Below are positions 35,546 to 47,648 of a stretch of 64,000 nucleotides of DNA, one piece after another (within the stretch, counting starts at the first letter, position 1; the number at the start of each line of letters is the position of its first letter). The position numbers and the translations under genes are program-made. A model generated the notes under the pieces. That model was not told the DNA's origin, did not search any database, and saw only the letters and a program-made list of their open reading frames with translations. The DNA is taken from positions 1,736,001 through 1,800,000 of the forward strand of contig JAGMUV010000005.1 in assembly GCA_020744425.1 (NCBI GenBank), read 5' to 3'. Source of the DNA: Dactylonectria macrodidyma. Taxonomy: Eukaryota; Ascomycota; Sordariomycetes; Hypocreales; Nectriaceae.

Positions 35546-36382
35546 TTCTCGACGGCGTGGCTGGGCTACAACACAAGTGACCGAAGAGGGAAATCCCTAG
35601 GTCGAAAGTGTTTGTCTGGAGAGCGAGGGTGAGCTTTTATAGGCGGGAACTGTTCAAGGTGCAAGGACGCGATGCAGGTAGCAAGGCAAAGGTTGAAGAG
35701 CGGCTTGTGAAGTGCAAGGATGTTGCCCCAGATTCTCCATGTGAAACCCTGGTCCTTGCATGTGTTAACAGCCTAACAGTGCTATGGCGTCGCAATCAAC
35801 TGCCAGCGGCGCTGCAGCTGCACACCCGCTCCAATTCCCAATTCTCCGATCCTCCTCCACCAGTCAACCATGTCCCTTTATTCAGGTACCTACCTACTCC
35901 CTTAACGGCACTCCCGGGTCGTTCCTGAAGCACATGTCCCTAAAGCGCATGTGAAAGTGGCGTCCTCGGCCTGCAGGCAATCGCCTCTAGAATTTCTCAT
36001 GACACAATGCGTCCAGGCACATTACCCACGCTTCTTGTGCCTCGGACTTGATCTCCTAATAGACAGGATCATCGCTGCTGTTCGTACCTGTGCATGGCTG
36101 ACATGTGCCTTGGACCATGTTCAGTGTTAGTTAGACTGCACAAGATTGCATTTTAACTTGCTATTCCAATCTCAGCCACGCGGTCAGTAGAGCCCGCCTA
36201 ATATAATTTTAGATTTCAAACTTTGGCATTTTGTGCCGCTGTACATGACAGCCTGCCTAGTCTTTAAAAAAAGTGCGGAATAATGAATCCATCAGACGCC
36301 GAGCACCTTTATGTGCGGTCAATCAGGCCCAAGCCGGGCTTTTTTTTTATACTTCGAGTTTCACCCTTGGGAGCGTCGGCCA
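35546..36382. other. bHLH upstream region
   Basis: No gene is seen. It comprises the promoter of the bHLH gene and the 3' flank of the Maf gene. The part from about 36140 to 36350 is comparatively AT-rich with several T and A runs. Confidence 0.5.
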
Positions 36383-37247
36383 TTAGTCCTCCTCTTCCTC
36401 ATCGGACTCACCATCCTGTCTGAATATGGCCTTTTCAGCTAGAGCCATGCACCGTCGAACCGGCAATCCGATCACATTGTCGACGGGCCCGTCAATTTTT
36501 TCCACTAGCAGCATACCTCCGATACCTTGAACGGCATATCCACCCGCTTTATCTGCTCCCTCACGAGTCTTGACGTAGGCCTCAATCACATCGTCTGGGA
36601 GTCCATCAGCCTCGGGTAGGAAGTAGACCTTGGTCTCTTCTGTATAACTGGCCACCTCATACCCCGGATGCCTGGCATCCTCTCGAGGTGCGATTACGGT
36701 GACTGCTGTCAATACCCGGTGGACTCGTGTATCCCGCAGGAGCTTCAGCATACGAATATGGTCGGCCTCACTCCGCGGCTTCTCCAGGATGCGGCCGTCG
36801 CGCGTAACGATGATGGTGTCGGCGGCAATGACAAGCTGGGGGTCGGGGATTGACTTGAGGCTCGTCTCTAGGGCTGTCGAATAAACATCCAAGCATTTTT
36901 GACGGGCGGTGGCGGCGACATATTCATCTGGTCCATAGACCGTTTTGTCGAGGTCCTCTGGCTTGGTGGAAGGAGTGATTTCGAGGTTTTTGAGGCCGAA
37001 CTAGACAATGTTAGCATAGCGACCAGAAAATGTAGCGTCAACTATCCTGTACCTGTTGGAGGAGTGCTCTTCGTCGGGGTGAAGCAGAGGCGAGGATTAC
37101 GCGCTGGGAGTTGAGATGCTTTAGGATAGGAATCTCCAGGGGCAGCGGGCCTCTGCGGATAGGCAGGTTTTGTCGAGGCGGAGCTGTATCTTCGACTGAC
37201 TTGTCGTAGTCTGGAGGGTCATCGCTTGGGATATTGGGATCGGCCAT
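36383..37247 (-). CDS. Maf-family nucleoside triphosphate pyrophosphatase
   Basis: Two exons, 37247-37053 and 37000-36383, give 270 residues. A polar 45-residue N-terminus precedes the Maf domain: RVILASASPRRRALLQQ-FGLKN, then PDPQLVIAADTIIV (with the conserved Asp), LEKPRSEADHIRMLKLLRD, VHRVLTAV, AYVKTREGADKAGGYAVQGIGG and DNVIGLPV. These are the standard Maf blocks around the substrate pocket. Bacterial and human (ASMTL N-terminus) relatives remove pyrophosphate from dTTP, UTP and modified nucleotides, cleaning the nucleotide pool. The acidic tail (ESDEEEED) is common in fungal versions. Cytosolic location is expected, as no signal is visible. Confidence 0.9.
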
Positions 37248-38386
37248 GATTTCAGGGCGGCCTGAGAATTGCTAGAGAGCTCGAGACAGGCGATGATGAT
37301 TTGAAGATGGCGGACCAGTGACGCTGAGTAGAAGAATGAGGTCAATGTGGGGGGGTTTCGACCATGGAAGTTTAGAACGCGCCAGCCTGCCCCACGATAG
37401 CCAGCCCATCCCGCCTGTAGCTCCAATTACGGCCCCTCAGTGCGACCCTGCGAGGCCTAGAGCTCGTTCGTTTTGTATAGGTGCTTCTGGGTTCACGTTA
37501 GTGAGTGTCAGAGAGGATATACGGGATTAGGGAGTGTGTTCAGTTCCATATAGAACTATCGCAGCTCTGCTCAATTGGTTTGCTGCAGTGTTCCTTGACT
37601 ATCGCTTTTGCAATGGTAGTCCTGGTCTACCAAGGTTCTGGTAGTGGCTGTGAAGCACCCAGGTTGTAGGTGCATTGCCCTGGCCCACTGATATCTCTAA
37701 GCTGTCGACTTGGAAATAATACATACTGATGAGCTGGTAGAGTGCGGAGATGAACGCATCTAGGTATTCCAGTATCGACGTTTGATTCCTCAATAATGGC
37801 TTTGGGTCTTCGCGTGGATTTGGTTTTCTTACTTTCTTGGACTTCAAAATGGCATCGCCCCATGCAAGCTGCATCTGTTTGCCTTGGTGCCTTAGCGCCG
37901 TTTTCAGGCAATCCGATCAGCCAATGGAGTGGGTACTTTCTCCCAGGTACTCACACTGGTGTGTCTCCGTACCCGTGCCACCACCTCACCTTCAGCTGCA
38001 GTGCAAAAAGCCAACACTCGACCCTCGCGACGTGCCCCAACAGTTGGCCATTCTTCGCGCCTCGAAAAACAAAGCCACGGTTTTGCAGCCAAGTGCAGGG
38101 GATCCGAAAAGCCCCGTAGCGTTTCGCTGCTGTTTGTTTGACGTTTCTCCGTCGCTGCAATCGCACCCCGACCTGCCGAATCCACGACGTCCGTGGTGCA
38201 TTTGACGCGACCATTGGACCAGCACGCGTCAAAATCCACTCGAGCACTGTTGCCGTTGCCGCCGCCTCGACCTCGAAACCCTGAGATTCGCGCAAACCCA
38301 TTGTGCCCCGACGAACGATTGTTTGATAGTACCCTGCGTAGGCTTGTGATGCGCCCGTCTCCGCGACTGTAGCGAGCCCGCCCACC
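37248..38386. other. Divergent promoter region of Maf and RSC4
   Basis: No gene is supported over 1.14 kb. Open frames here (for example 37904-38557 minus) overlap several others, are Arg/Gly-rich and show no domain. Confidence 0.5.
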
Positions 38387-40758
38387 ATGGATACCAAGCG
38401 TAAGGCCAATGGGGCTGCGGCGGTAGAAACCCCTGATCGCGCCTCCAAGCGTCGCAAACTCGCTGTAAGTCTCCCTCATGGTTCCCACCCGCATCGGATC
38501 AGTGCAATGCTCCTTTTGGACCGACCCTGGCATCTGCGCGACTTGTTGGCAGAGCATCGCCCAGTTACGACTCGGAAATGCATGAACCTATTTTGCTGAC
38601 CAGTTCCCCCATCGCAGGAGTTCGATTTGGCAAAAGGGGAGACTCGAGAGTCGACGACCGCGTACGGCTTGAGCTTCCTGGAACAAATCCGCCGGACCGC
38701 AGACAAGAGGTGAGCTACCACAGGTCACAACCCGTACATGGCGAAATACTGACTCACCCCTCTTGCAGTGGACGACTTGTCGCAACTTACTTTGAGCACT
38801 TGCTCCCCCGCCAAGGCAATTCCGAGTACTACAAGCGGACGCGCATGCCCATTTCACTAGAAACGATTGAGAACAAGCTGGAAGGCGGCGAATTCGAGAA
38901 TCTCGCCGAACTCGAAAGTTACTTCAAGCGAATGATTGCGAATGCGAAGGAGTTTTATCCTAGATCATCATCGACCTTTGACGATGCCGAAAGACTGCGA
39001 AAAGCGCTGAGCAACTACATGACCAAGACGAACCCGGCTTACCACCTTCGCGGTGGCTACTCAGCCGTACCCACTCCATTCCCCGAGGATGCCCAAGAGG
39101 ACGAGGACGAAGACGCAGAAGGAGAGGACGAAGAGGAAGAGGGAGGAGATGAGGACGTAGAAGAAGAGGAAGATGCAGATGAGGAAAAGGAAGAAGAGGA
39201 CGAAGAGCCCAGCTCGAGAAAGCGATCCATTATACTCAAGCGACGAGGTCCAGGCCGCCCAACCCGCGCCGCCGCCACCACGAAAGCAGAAAGCCCACGA
39301 GCATCCGCCGCCCCTAGTCGGCCTGATCATCAATTTGAGAACGTCCCATACAAGGGCCTTAGCTTCCAGCAAGCACAAGAAAAGCTTATCGAGGAGCTCC
39401 TTAGACACCAGGAACCAGAGTATGTGAGCATCGCTTTGTCTCAGCTAGAGTTGCTAACTTTGCATCAGATACGACGATGCGTATTTTGAGCCATTCATCA
39501 ATCTTCCGCCTCGTGCTCTGAGGGACTACTACAAGGTCATTACTGACCCACTCTCCATCAAGAAGCTGCAGAAGATGGTTAAAGGCGTCCATGGACGTGG
39601 TGAAGTCACTGGCACTAGTGACTTTAAAACATGGAGCGCTTTCCAGGAAAAATCTACCCTTCTCTGGACGAATGCCTTCTTCTACAACGAAGAGGGGAGC
39701 GAGATCTACGGTTTGGCACAGGAACTAGAGGTACGTTTACCACTACTCCAACTAACCATCTATTCATCTAACGTTTGAACAGAAATTCTTCACTAAGGAG
39801 TTGAAGAAGGCACAAACAGCTGTACCGGAGCCCACACCCGCGAAAATCAAGCTGAAAGTTGGCACGGGTGCCGAGTCAACGCCATCATCCAAGAAAATCA
39901 CGATTCATGTTGGAGGTCGGGGAGAGCCTGCAGATTCGCCTGCTCCCCAGGTCACCCAGTCCACGGATGCCCCAACCAACGGTCAACCCATCAATGGGAT
40001 CCGCACATCTACTCCCGGTCAACCCAACCTTGGCCAACTGGACAAAGCGACCCGCAGTCTGTCTACCTCAGTTCCATCTCCCAGCCCATCTACACATGCT
40101 GCCCTCAAGGCCGAGGATGTAGCAGCCGCATCTCCGGCAGGCATTTCCCCTCCAGCCGGCACAGTTTCAGCTCAGGCTGCTCCTGTGGTCGGGGCCCCTG
40201 TTCCTGCAGTGCAGTCCCAACCGGTTCAACACAATCCCCTGGCCAATGGTTACATGGAGCAAAAGCGGTACCGTGGTGCCGGAAAAAGTGAGTCCAGTGA
40301 TGTGAATGACCCCCCAAGCAACGTATCTCTAACAGAAACTAGCCATCGACGATGCTCTGATTTCCAGTGTGAGAGTGCAGCTACATCCTGCTGTTCAAAT
40401 ACAGAGCCCAACGATAGCCACTGTGCGACCTCATCCAACCGAGATGGTGCAGTCTGCCACAGTGAACTTGCCTGCCCATCTAGCTCGAGTACTCATCATC
40501 CCGCTGCTGCCGGATTTGTTGCGCACTCGGCAATACAGCCTTTGGACCGTGGTGAACAAGCAACCTCTGAAGCCCAGCCACCAACAAGTCCCAGGACAGC
40601 TACCGCAGGAGCGTGCCTTTGAGGCGATGCTGCACCCTGGAATCAACGTCATTGAGACGCATCTCATTGCCGCAGTGCCACGAAACGAACGTGTCCCTGG
40701 TGGCCCGGAGGTGGAGTTGGAAGTGTTCACCATCTTTGTCAACGTGCTAAGGAATTAG
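38387..40758 (+). CDS. RSC4: RSC chromatin-remodelling subunit Rsc4 (two bromodomains)
   Basis: Six exons, 38387-38464, 38618-38709, 38769-39419, 39469-39730, 39783-40287 and 40343-40758, give 667 residues. The first bromodomain (about 40-140) reads LPRQGNSEYYKRTRMPISLETIENKL, then LAELESYFKRMIANAKEFYP. A very acidic stretch (about 160-200) precedes basic AT-hook-like RRGPGRPTRA. The second bromodomain (about 250-365) has FINLPPRALRDYYKVITDPLSIKKLQKM and LLWTNAFFYNEEGSEIY. A Pro/Ser/Thr-rich linker leads to a C-terminal beta-rich domain (from about 530). In yeast the tandem bromodomains of Rsc4 bind acetylated H3K14. The last intron was placed at actag/CCATCG because only this acceptor keeps the frame. 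Confidence 0.86.
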
Positions 40759-41377
40759 ATGTTCACCGCTCGTCAAATTTACTTCTAGCGGACTCCGATT
40801 CAAATGGGTTGCGAGCCGTGATATTGATGATCGCTTCATTATGGGGGCCCCTGTGTTTCAAGGGTGGGATTGCTTTTCGGCGTGTTATGGACCGCGGTGG
40901 AATGGGACGGTGGTATTCCCAAGGTCCGAACTGGGATGTTTGGGGTATTTCTTGAGTTGTACAGCTTCGTCTTTGGGTTCACGGCTGGCATGGATTGGGC
41001 GCGGTCGGAAGGGTTGCCTTCTTGGCTTTCCCTTGGGGGGGAAACAATTGGCTTCGCTTGGCCCGGAGGATCGGGCAACTTAGCAATTCATAATAAACAA
41101 ACAATTGGCCTCATTCCCATATTCGCCTAGGGCTTGAGAGTTTGCGGTTCCATCCATGTACGATCCATATAAATGTGTTGAACTACCAAGTTTGACTTCA
41201 CGCGGCGAGAATTACAGTATATGAGTGGATCTTAAAACTGCCGTTGGAAATTGCGATTTCTGAATTTCTATGGTATCTCAAAGCAGAACCCAATCCCAAG
41301 CGCCGCGCACAGTTATATGAAACCCCGCCGGTACCGTCCATGTCCCGCTTCAGATTTTATACACTTTTGATAGTCCT
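40759..41377. other. Convergent 3' region of RSC4 and a membrane-protein gene
   Basis: No supported gene. Two overlapping plus-strand frames of 80-88 residues (40841-41130) lack features and lie in the expected RSC4 3' untranslated region. Confidence 0.55.
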
Positions 41378-42813
41378 TTAGCCAGGTGCTGGCCGCTGCT
41401 TGATCTGGACTAAATGCTTGAGCCCAGTTTGAATGCCCATGAATTTGCGCAGCTTGGGGTCATACCATCCCAAGACGTAGACGGCCATGCACGCAGTCTT
41501 GCCGCGCAACTCCACAACTCCGTCGACTCTGATGCATCCTCGGGTGGGCGGGCTCTTTGTCGGTTTCCAGTTCCGAGCAAATGTGAGCGAGGCTGCCTGG
41601 ATAGCGGCCTGAATGCGAGGGTCGAGCTGAGTCTCTCCTCCGAAGAGAGTGCCGATTATGTCGCCACTGCCGGTCGGGAACTGTCCCTGTGCAGGCCTTT
41701 CAGACTGTCCCAGTATCCGTACTGTTTGTTTACCAGAGCTTCCGAAACCGTGGCTTTGTCCATTGAGGCGGTCTAAAGTCACCGATTGCCAAGTAGGCTC
41801 AGGAGGATTTGAGTTGTTGAAGCCCAAGACTTTGGCAATATCTTGCGCCGTTTGTTTGAACAGGAAGTTGACAAACGTCCAAGCCGTTAGTGCGACCGCC
41901 TTGGGATATATGGCCTTATCCAGATGACCTGCTGCAGTCGAGTCGATAGGTCTATCGCCCCAAAAGAGGCCTTCATCGTCAACTATGAGACTAGTCACAC
42001 GTTAGCCTAGCCCATGATTGAATCAACAAGACACTTACCCCGAGACGTAATGCATCGGGGGAGGAGCAGGTGGGTAGATGATGTCCAGCCAAAGCTTCCT
42101 AACCGATATGGCGCCACCGCCGAGAAGACGAACGAAGGCCGGGTTCTTTTCGACTCCTCGTTTGATTTCATCTGCGAGGCCGACTACAGTGTGTTAGAAA
42201 CAAGTACCGCGGTTCGGCATCAGACCGGCTTACACTTGATCTCCTTCTGGAGTTTCGTGTCTTGATTGACCTTGACAAACATCTCCCACTCCGGGTCCGA
42301 ACCCCGGTATGGCGGCTGCTTGACCTCCTTGGTGGTGAATGGGAATGGTAGGAACAGAATTGGTTCGTCCTCCTCCATGTTCTGCACTTCCTCCTTCTCC
42401 TTGTCAGACAAAGCCTCCCATTCTTCGTCGGCCCAATCGAGTAGCGGATCGAATACGATGGTTGCGAATATCTGCCAGCAGCAATAGAAAACAACTATTG
42501 AAAAGACGGCCCGCCTGTATCATGTATTAGCACATCGCATCCTTCGGAACATGGTGGGGTTTGAAGCCATGTACCCTAGCTTTCGTCGGATGTTCGGGCC
42601 ATAGGACTGAGGTTGAGCCGTGGGTTTGGGGAAGTAAACCGGCAAGTCCGAGGGTATCTTTTGTCGGCGCCAAGGGAAGAAAGATATTTGTCTCGTTTGT
42701 CTCGCGAACGGTCGAAGCTGTCGGCTGAGGGCTCGTTGCGTGGGGATCGCACGGAGGGTCGCGTGCCGGACAGCAACCCGTTGAGCGAACATCCCGCCTT
42801 TGACAGGGACCAA
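41378..42813 (-). CDS. Uncharacterised mitochondrial membrane protein
   Basis: Four exons, 42813-42575, 42514-42234, 42183-42039 and 41990-41378, give 425 residues. The first 60 or so are rich in Arg, Gln and Ala with almost no acidic residues (FAQRVAVRHATLRAIPTQRA), a likely mitochondrial presequence. One hydrophobic helix (AVFSIVVFYCCWQIFATIVF, about 82-101) probably spans the inner membrane. Beyond it come an acidic segment (SDKEKEEVQNMEEDEP), LPFPFTTKEVKQPPY, a conserved-looking block ending PRIWLD-type (RKLWLDIIYPPAPPP) and a mixed C-terminal domain of about 200 residues. I do not recognise a named family. It appears to be a conserved fungal protein with a presequence, one helix and a domain on one side of the membrane. 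Confidence 0.7.
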
Positions 42814-43196
42814 AGGGTTAGGGATGCGAAAAAATTAAGAGAAAGATTATGAATGAACCGCCGTCACTGTCTCAAAGCGAGGCTACGACAAGGAAGGCAT
42901 TATGGCAGTGGCGATACTGTTGATAGATGGGTTGGTTCTGGGCGAGGCGTTCGGTAGAAGGAAAAGGCGATTCGTACGGTGCTGCGCACTGTATGTCACA
43001 GGCTATGAGCGCTGTCCGCACTGTATGATGACGGACCAATTCTTAGTAAGAGCGCCGCGACCAAGCGCCTCGACCGGGAACCGACACGTGAAACGCCACA
43101 AGGGCTCTCTTTCGTGGTGCCTGGAGCTTGCGACACTGTTCCAAGCTATCTCAGCCTGGCCTTGCCAACAACCAGCTTCATCACCCCTTTGCCAAA
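42814..43196. other. Divergent promoter region
   Basis: A 383-bp gap between the starts of the mitochondrial membrane protein (minus) and the Vps3844-type protein (plus). Nothing else is seen. Confidence 0.6.
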
Positions 43197-44381
43197 ATGA
43201 AGCTCACCATTGGGCTCAGCGCCGCCCTCGCCAGCTTCGCTGCTGCTGCTCAACACGCCGCCGAGGTTTACATTCTCCCCGAGCCCCAATCCGGCCCGTT
43301 GTCGTCCATCTCCGCAAGCTTCGCCCGCTTGATCCTGCTACAGCGTCTCGCCCCTACCGGAACGGGCCCATCGCTCCGCGATATTCCTGATTTCGCTGAC
43401 CCTGAGGATGCCGTCGCCTTGATGAACGCGCTTGGAAAGGAGCCGCTTCAATTGTTTGCCGACGATGAACGCGTGTCCCCGAGCCAGCTGGTGGTCATGT
43501 TAGAGGGGATGACAGACGCCCAGTTCAAGGAAATTGGTGCCGCCCTCGAGACGAAGCCCGCGTTCACCGTGCCAAACCCGCCTTCGGCAGACGCCCACGA
43601 CAAACTGATCAAGAATGACTTTTATAACGTCGGAATTACAAACGACCACAAGTGCCCCTTGGACCAGGTCATCAACCCCTTTGAGGAGAGCTGCTGGAGT
43701 GGCAAGTCCACTGTGGCCAAGTACGACGTGTCGAAGGTACTTGAGGTCGCATCTGTATCACCAAGGGCACTCTACTAACCTCTACCGTAGGATTCGAAGA
43801 TTGTTATCACACTGGTGGATAACATTTCCAAGCTCGTAAAGCTCGCCGCGTCCGGTGAGATGGAAACCACCTTGGTCCTTCTCCCCTCATCCCAATCGAC
43901 GAGCCCCAAGCAGTGGTCTGAGAAGTCACAAGACCTTCGACGTCGACAAGTCGAAGCTGTGATTTCTTCAGACGAGACTGAGTCTGCCGCGACATCCACT
44001 TCCAGCAACCCTCCCCCCTTCTACACCTCGACCGGCGCCATCCCTTCTTGCTTCGATACCCTGGACCTCTGCTCTACCGGTACTGGAAACTGTTCCGGAC
44101 GCGGTTCATGCTTGAACAAGTATGCCGAGACGGACGGTTCCGAAGGCACGAGGGTGTGCTATACTTGCCACTGCCTCAGCACTGTTACCGAGAAGGGTAC
44201 TGTGACCCACTGGGCTGGCGCTGCATGCTCGAAGCAGGACATCAGTGTTCAGTTCTGGCTATTTGCCGGCTTCACCATCGTCATGGTTGGCGTTCTGACT
44301 CTCAGCATTGGAATGCTGTTCAGTGTTGGCGAAGAGAAGCTTCCCGGTGTCATCGGTGCTGGAGTTTCGAGGTCCAAGTAG
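43197..44381 (+). CDS. Vps3844-type (DUF3844) secretory-pathway membrane protein
   Basis: Two exons, 43197-43736 and 43791-44381, give 376 residues. A signal peptide (MKLTIGLSAALASFAAAAQ) leads to a lumenal domain beginning AEVYILPEP. Near the C-terminus is a Cys-rich EGF-like module typical of DUF3844 (CFDTLDLCSTGTGNCSGRGSC, then RVCYTCHC and WAGAACSKQDISVQFW). One membrane helix (LFAGFTIVMVGVLTLSIGMLF) and a short tail (GVSRSK) follow. This architecture matches fungal type I proteins annotated as vacuolar-sorting Vps3844, found in the ER and endosomal system. Molecular function is not established. The start at 43197 is the ATG directly before the signal peptide; the frame is open further upstream. 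Confidence 0.82.
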
Positions 44382-45012
44382 AATGGTTTTGCTTTGGCGG
44401 GCCTAAGGATCGGGAGACAGGCTAGGATATGGGAAGCGTATACGCCGACTGAAGAGGTCCTAACACCACAACAACCTCAGGTGGCATGTACCATATCGGT
44501 GTATTGATGTATTGATATACGGGCGTCATAAGGCAAGGAGCTTGTATCGGGTGTCTCAGTGTCAGATGCTACTTGTTAGAGTGTAATTCAGTGGTTTTCG
44601 AGTACCCCTTACTCCGTGTACGTCATCGTCAATGCATCGAGCTGTGACGGCGTGTATTGAGCAAAAGTTGACCCGTATTCTCTCTATTTGTTGCCTTGCA
44701 TTGCACGGCGTTTTCGTGAGTCTCCGACTGGCCCAAGCTGACCAGACTCAACTGAACCACTGTCGCAGCCTCAAAGGATTGTGGCTAGTTCGGCCAATCA
44801 GGCCCCTGGGGCTCAGCCACCGCTCCAGAAACGGACTTTAGTGGAATCTCCGCTCGAGACAACCTTCACATCATCTCACGCTCTTAAGAAAACGGTATGA
44901 TTTCTCGCCGTTAAAGTCCGCCGGACTTCTTTCTTCTCTTGGGCTCTTCTTCGGGTCCGACCTATGCCCTTTCATTGTCACCTTGTCCGATTTCGGCCGT
45001 GTTCGCGTTGAG
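44382..45012. other. Intergenic region before the Zn2Cys6 regulator
   Basis: No gene is seen. It comprises the 3' flank of the Vps3844-type gene and the promoter of the regulator at 45013. Confidence 0.55.
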
Positions 45013-47648
45013 ATGCTGTCAAGTGCCGACAGGCCCAAGCCGGCGACGGCTAAATGGGGCGCTGCTTGCCAACAGTGCTCGATAGCGAAAGCGAAGTGTA
45101 TAAGGTCCAACACAGCGCTGGGAGCAAAATGCGACAGGTGAGTGAAGCAATTCCCATTGCTCATGACACGATCAAGGGGATGCCGAGGTTTGGAGCCTCA
45201 CATTTGATTGTCAACCCTGGTGCCGGCGCTGCCGAAGTCCGAGCCCAGGTGTAAGTGGCTCGTTGGGGCGGATACGCGGCCATTGACAATTCCACTCAAC
45301 ACTCTGGGATATGAATTACATGGGACTAATTTGTTCAGATGCGAGAGACTAGTAAAGCATTGTGCTGAGCAAGTTCATCGACCACGGAAAAAAAGACAAC
45401 CAAAGCCTTCGTAGGTGGTTCCCTTCACTTGGGGAGACTCTGCATCACCTTGTGGATCTCCGCCCAGACGCATCATGACTGGGGTTGTCATGATGTCGTC
45501 AGTTGACGCCGGGACTGACCATGACCAATAGGAGAACGGCACAAATCGAAGAGAGACTCAATGGCCTTGTCAATCTACTCAAGGCTTCAGGCGGGTTGAC
45601 GAATGCCGATCTCGCAACAGACACAACCTGCATACCCACTGAAGTCGATCCTGCTGTCTCCAACCAACAAACCCCTTCAAAGCGGCCTGAATCATCCTTT
45701 GCCCCCAGCGATAACCCATGGGCCATCCCTGAGATATACAACTCCTACGCTCCTCCATCATGCATCTGCCGGCCAGAAAGCGGGGATGCACCCCCACCTC
45801 CAGACACTGACGAGGTGCTGCTCAACATATACCGGAACGAGCTGCAGGCGCTTCACCCTTTTGTGGTGATACCCAACAATGTTACCGCAGCAAAACTTAA
45901 AGCTCATAGGCCGTTCCTCATGTCGGCGATCCGAATGGTCACGTCATTTCGAAGCCTCAGATCCATGCGAGCCCAGATGTACTACCTGATGCAACACATC
46001 GCTGACCACATGCTTATTCGCTCAGAAAGGTCGCTGGATTTGTTGATGGGAATCCTCGTCATAGCTGCGTGGTATCAATACCACTGCTTCATGCACGCTC
46101 AGTTGAATAACCTCATCGCGCTGGCCGCGACCCTGGTTGGGGAACTGGGACTGCATCGAAGCCCTAGTTGCCTCGAGCGAACTAACCTCATGGTTGTAAA
46201 ACCTTTCTACCCAGAAAGAAGAACCAATGAAGAGAGACGAGCGCTTCTTGGAGTATGGTTCTTGTCGTCAGCGTAGGATCTGCCATCTTCGACCCCTTTT
46301 CTCCATCGCTAACACGGACTAGAATGTCACTGGGCTTCTCAAGAATCGAGTCGATGAGATACACCAAGTACATACAGGAGTGCGCCCAGATCCTTGAGGA
46401 CGAGGAAGAATACGAGACGGACGTAAATCTGGTGCACTTAGTCCGCATCCAACATCTCACAGAGCGCATTTCGCAGCTCAATTCCCCAGACAGCCCGGCG
46501 GAAGAGGTTGCTGGTGTTCCTACAGCTCCCATGTCGGCCTACGTTTCAGCCTTTCAGGGCGAGCTTGATCGAATACGAAACGCCCTACCAGAGGATCTAA
46601 AGAAAGATAGTGAGTAACCTAGATACGTGGTTCGCATGCGTTTCTAACGGCTCTAGAAATCATCAACGCCTTCCTCAATACCGCAACGCTTCGTCTTTAC
46701 GAACCCCCGGTCCTCGATACCCCGCGGATCATCTCAATGTCCGAGTCCCTCACTTCCCCAACGTTAGGAGCTGCGTCTGCTCTCGACATCTTTTATCAAT
46801 CGAGAAATGCGTTGAACGAATTCTTCGACAACTGGCTCTCGATCCCAGTCTCCGAGTATTACCGCCAGACAACTCCGATCGCTGCTCAGTTAGTGTACGG
46901 TCTTACCATGCTTGGCCGATGGGCCAAGTTCACAGTGCCCATCACGTTGAATCAGCCAGCGATGCCAATGCCAACGGATACCAGTGCAGATAACCCTCAC
47001 ACGGTTATGATGAAGGCTGATTCGGAGTATGCTGCTAGTCTCCATTCGGGCAAACCAACGCCATCCGGTTCAAGTCCAAGTGTCCAGGGCAAGGACTCTC
47101 AAGAAGTTGGACAGATTGTCCTTCGGGAGGGAACGGACCCAAGATTGCCGGCTGCTGTCGCCGCGCTCAGGTCGCAGATCCAGACTCAGCCGGGACTCTC
47201 CCTGGATGTCTCAGGCATCCTCTCAGGAATCTGCTCGCGGTTCGAAGAAGCCAACTCGACGTTCCAGGTGGGCCCAACGGAACCTGGGGCTTTGGATCAC
47301 ACGCTCTGGACTATGAGCGCAGTCAAAGTCCGCATAACCCGGGCCAAACTGGAACGATGGGCTGAGATTGTTGCCGCTGGAACTGAAGCGCTCAAAATTC
47401 AGGACGACAATGATCGAGACTTCGATATGCAGGACAACGGACAGGTTAACCCCTACAAATCCAATGGGGACGGACAGGAGCCGTTCCTCAATGGTGAGCT
47501 CTCGGCAGATCCGCTCGGGCCTAGCTGGAACGCGTCGACACCATGGACGAGCGAGATGCTACAAGGAGTCGATCCGTCCATCTGGTTCGATGGGTATTTG
47601 GATTGGGGCGCAGTCATCATGAATTCAATGGGTAATTTGGAGCAATAG
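45013..47648 (+). CDS. Zn2Cys6 fungal transcription factor
   Basis: Five exons, 45013-45137, 45339-45410, 45532-46272, 46323-46609 and 46657-47648, give 738 residues. The binuclear zinc cluster is split by the first intron: Cys19, 22, 29, 40, 43 and 50, spacing 2-6-10-2-6, followed by basic RPRKKRQPKPS and a short dimerisation helix (QIEERLNGLVNLLKAS). The middle region (about 180-450) has the helical pattern of fungal regulators (LQALHPFVVIP, LLMGILVIAAWYQYHC, LGLHRSPSC, RRALLGVWFLSSA-MSLGFSR). It acts in the nucleus. Its target pathway cannot be told from sequence. Two neighbouring long introns at the N-terminus (about 200 and 121 bp) would hide the DNA-binding domain from simple ORF calling. 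It faces a 3.4-kb gene-poor stretch. Confidence 0.86.
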
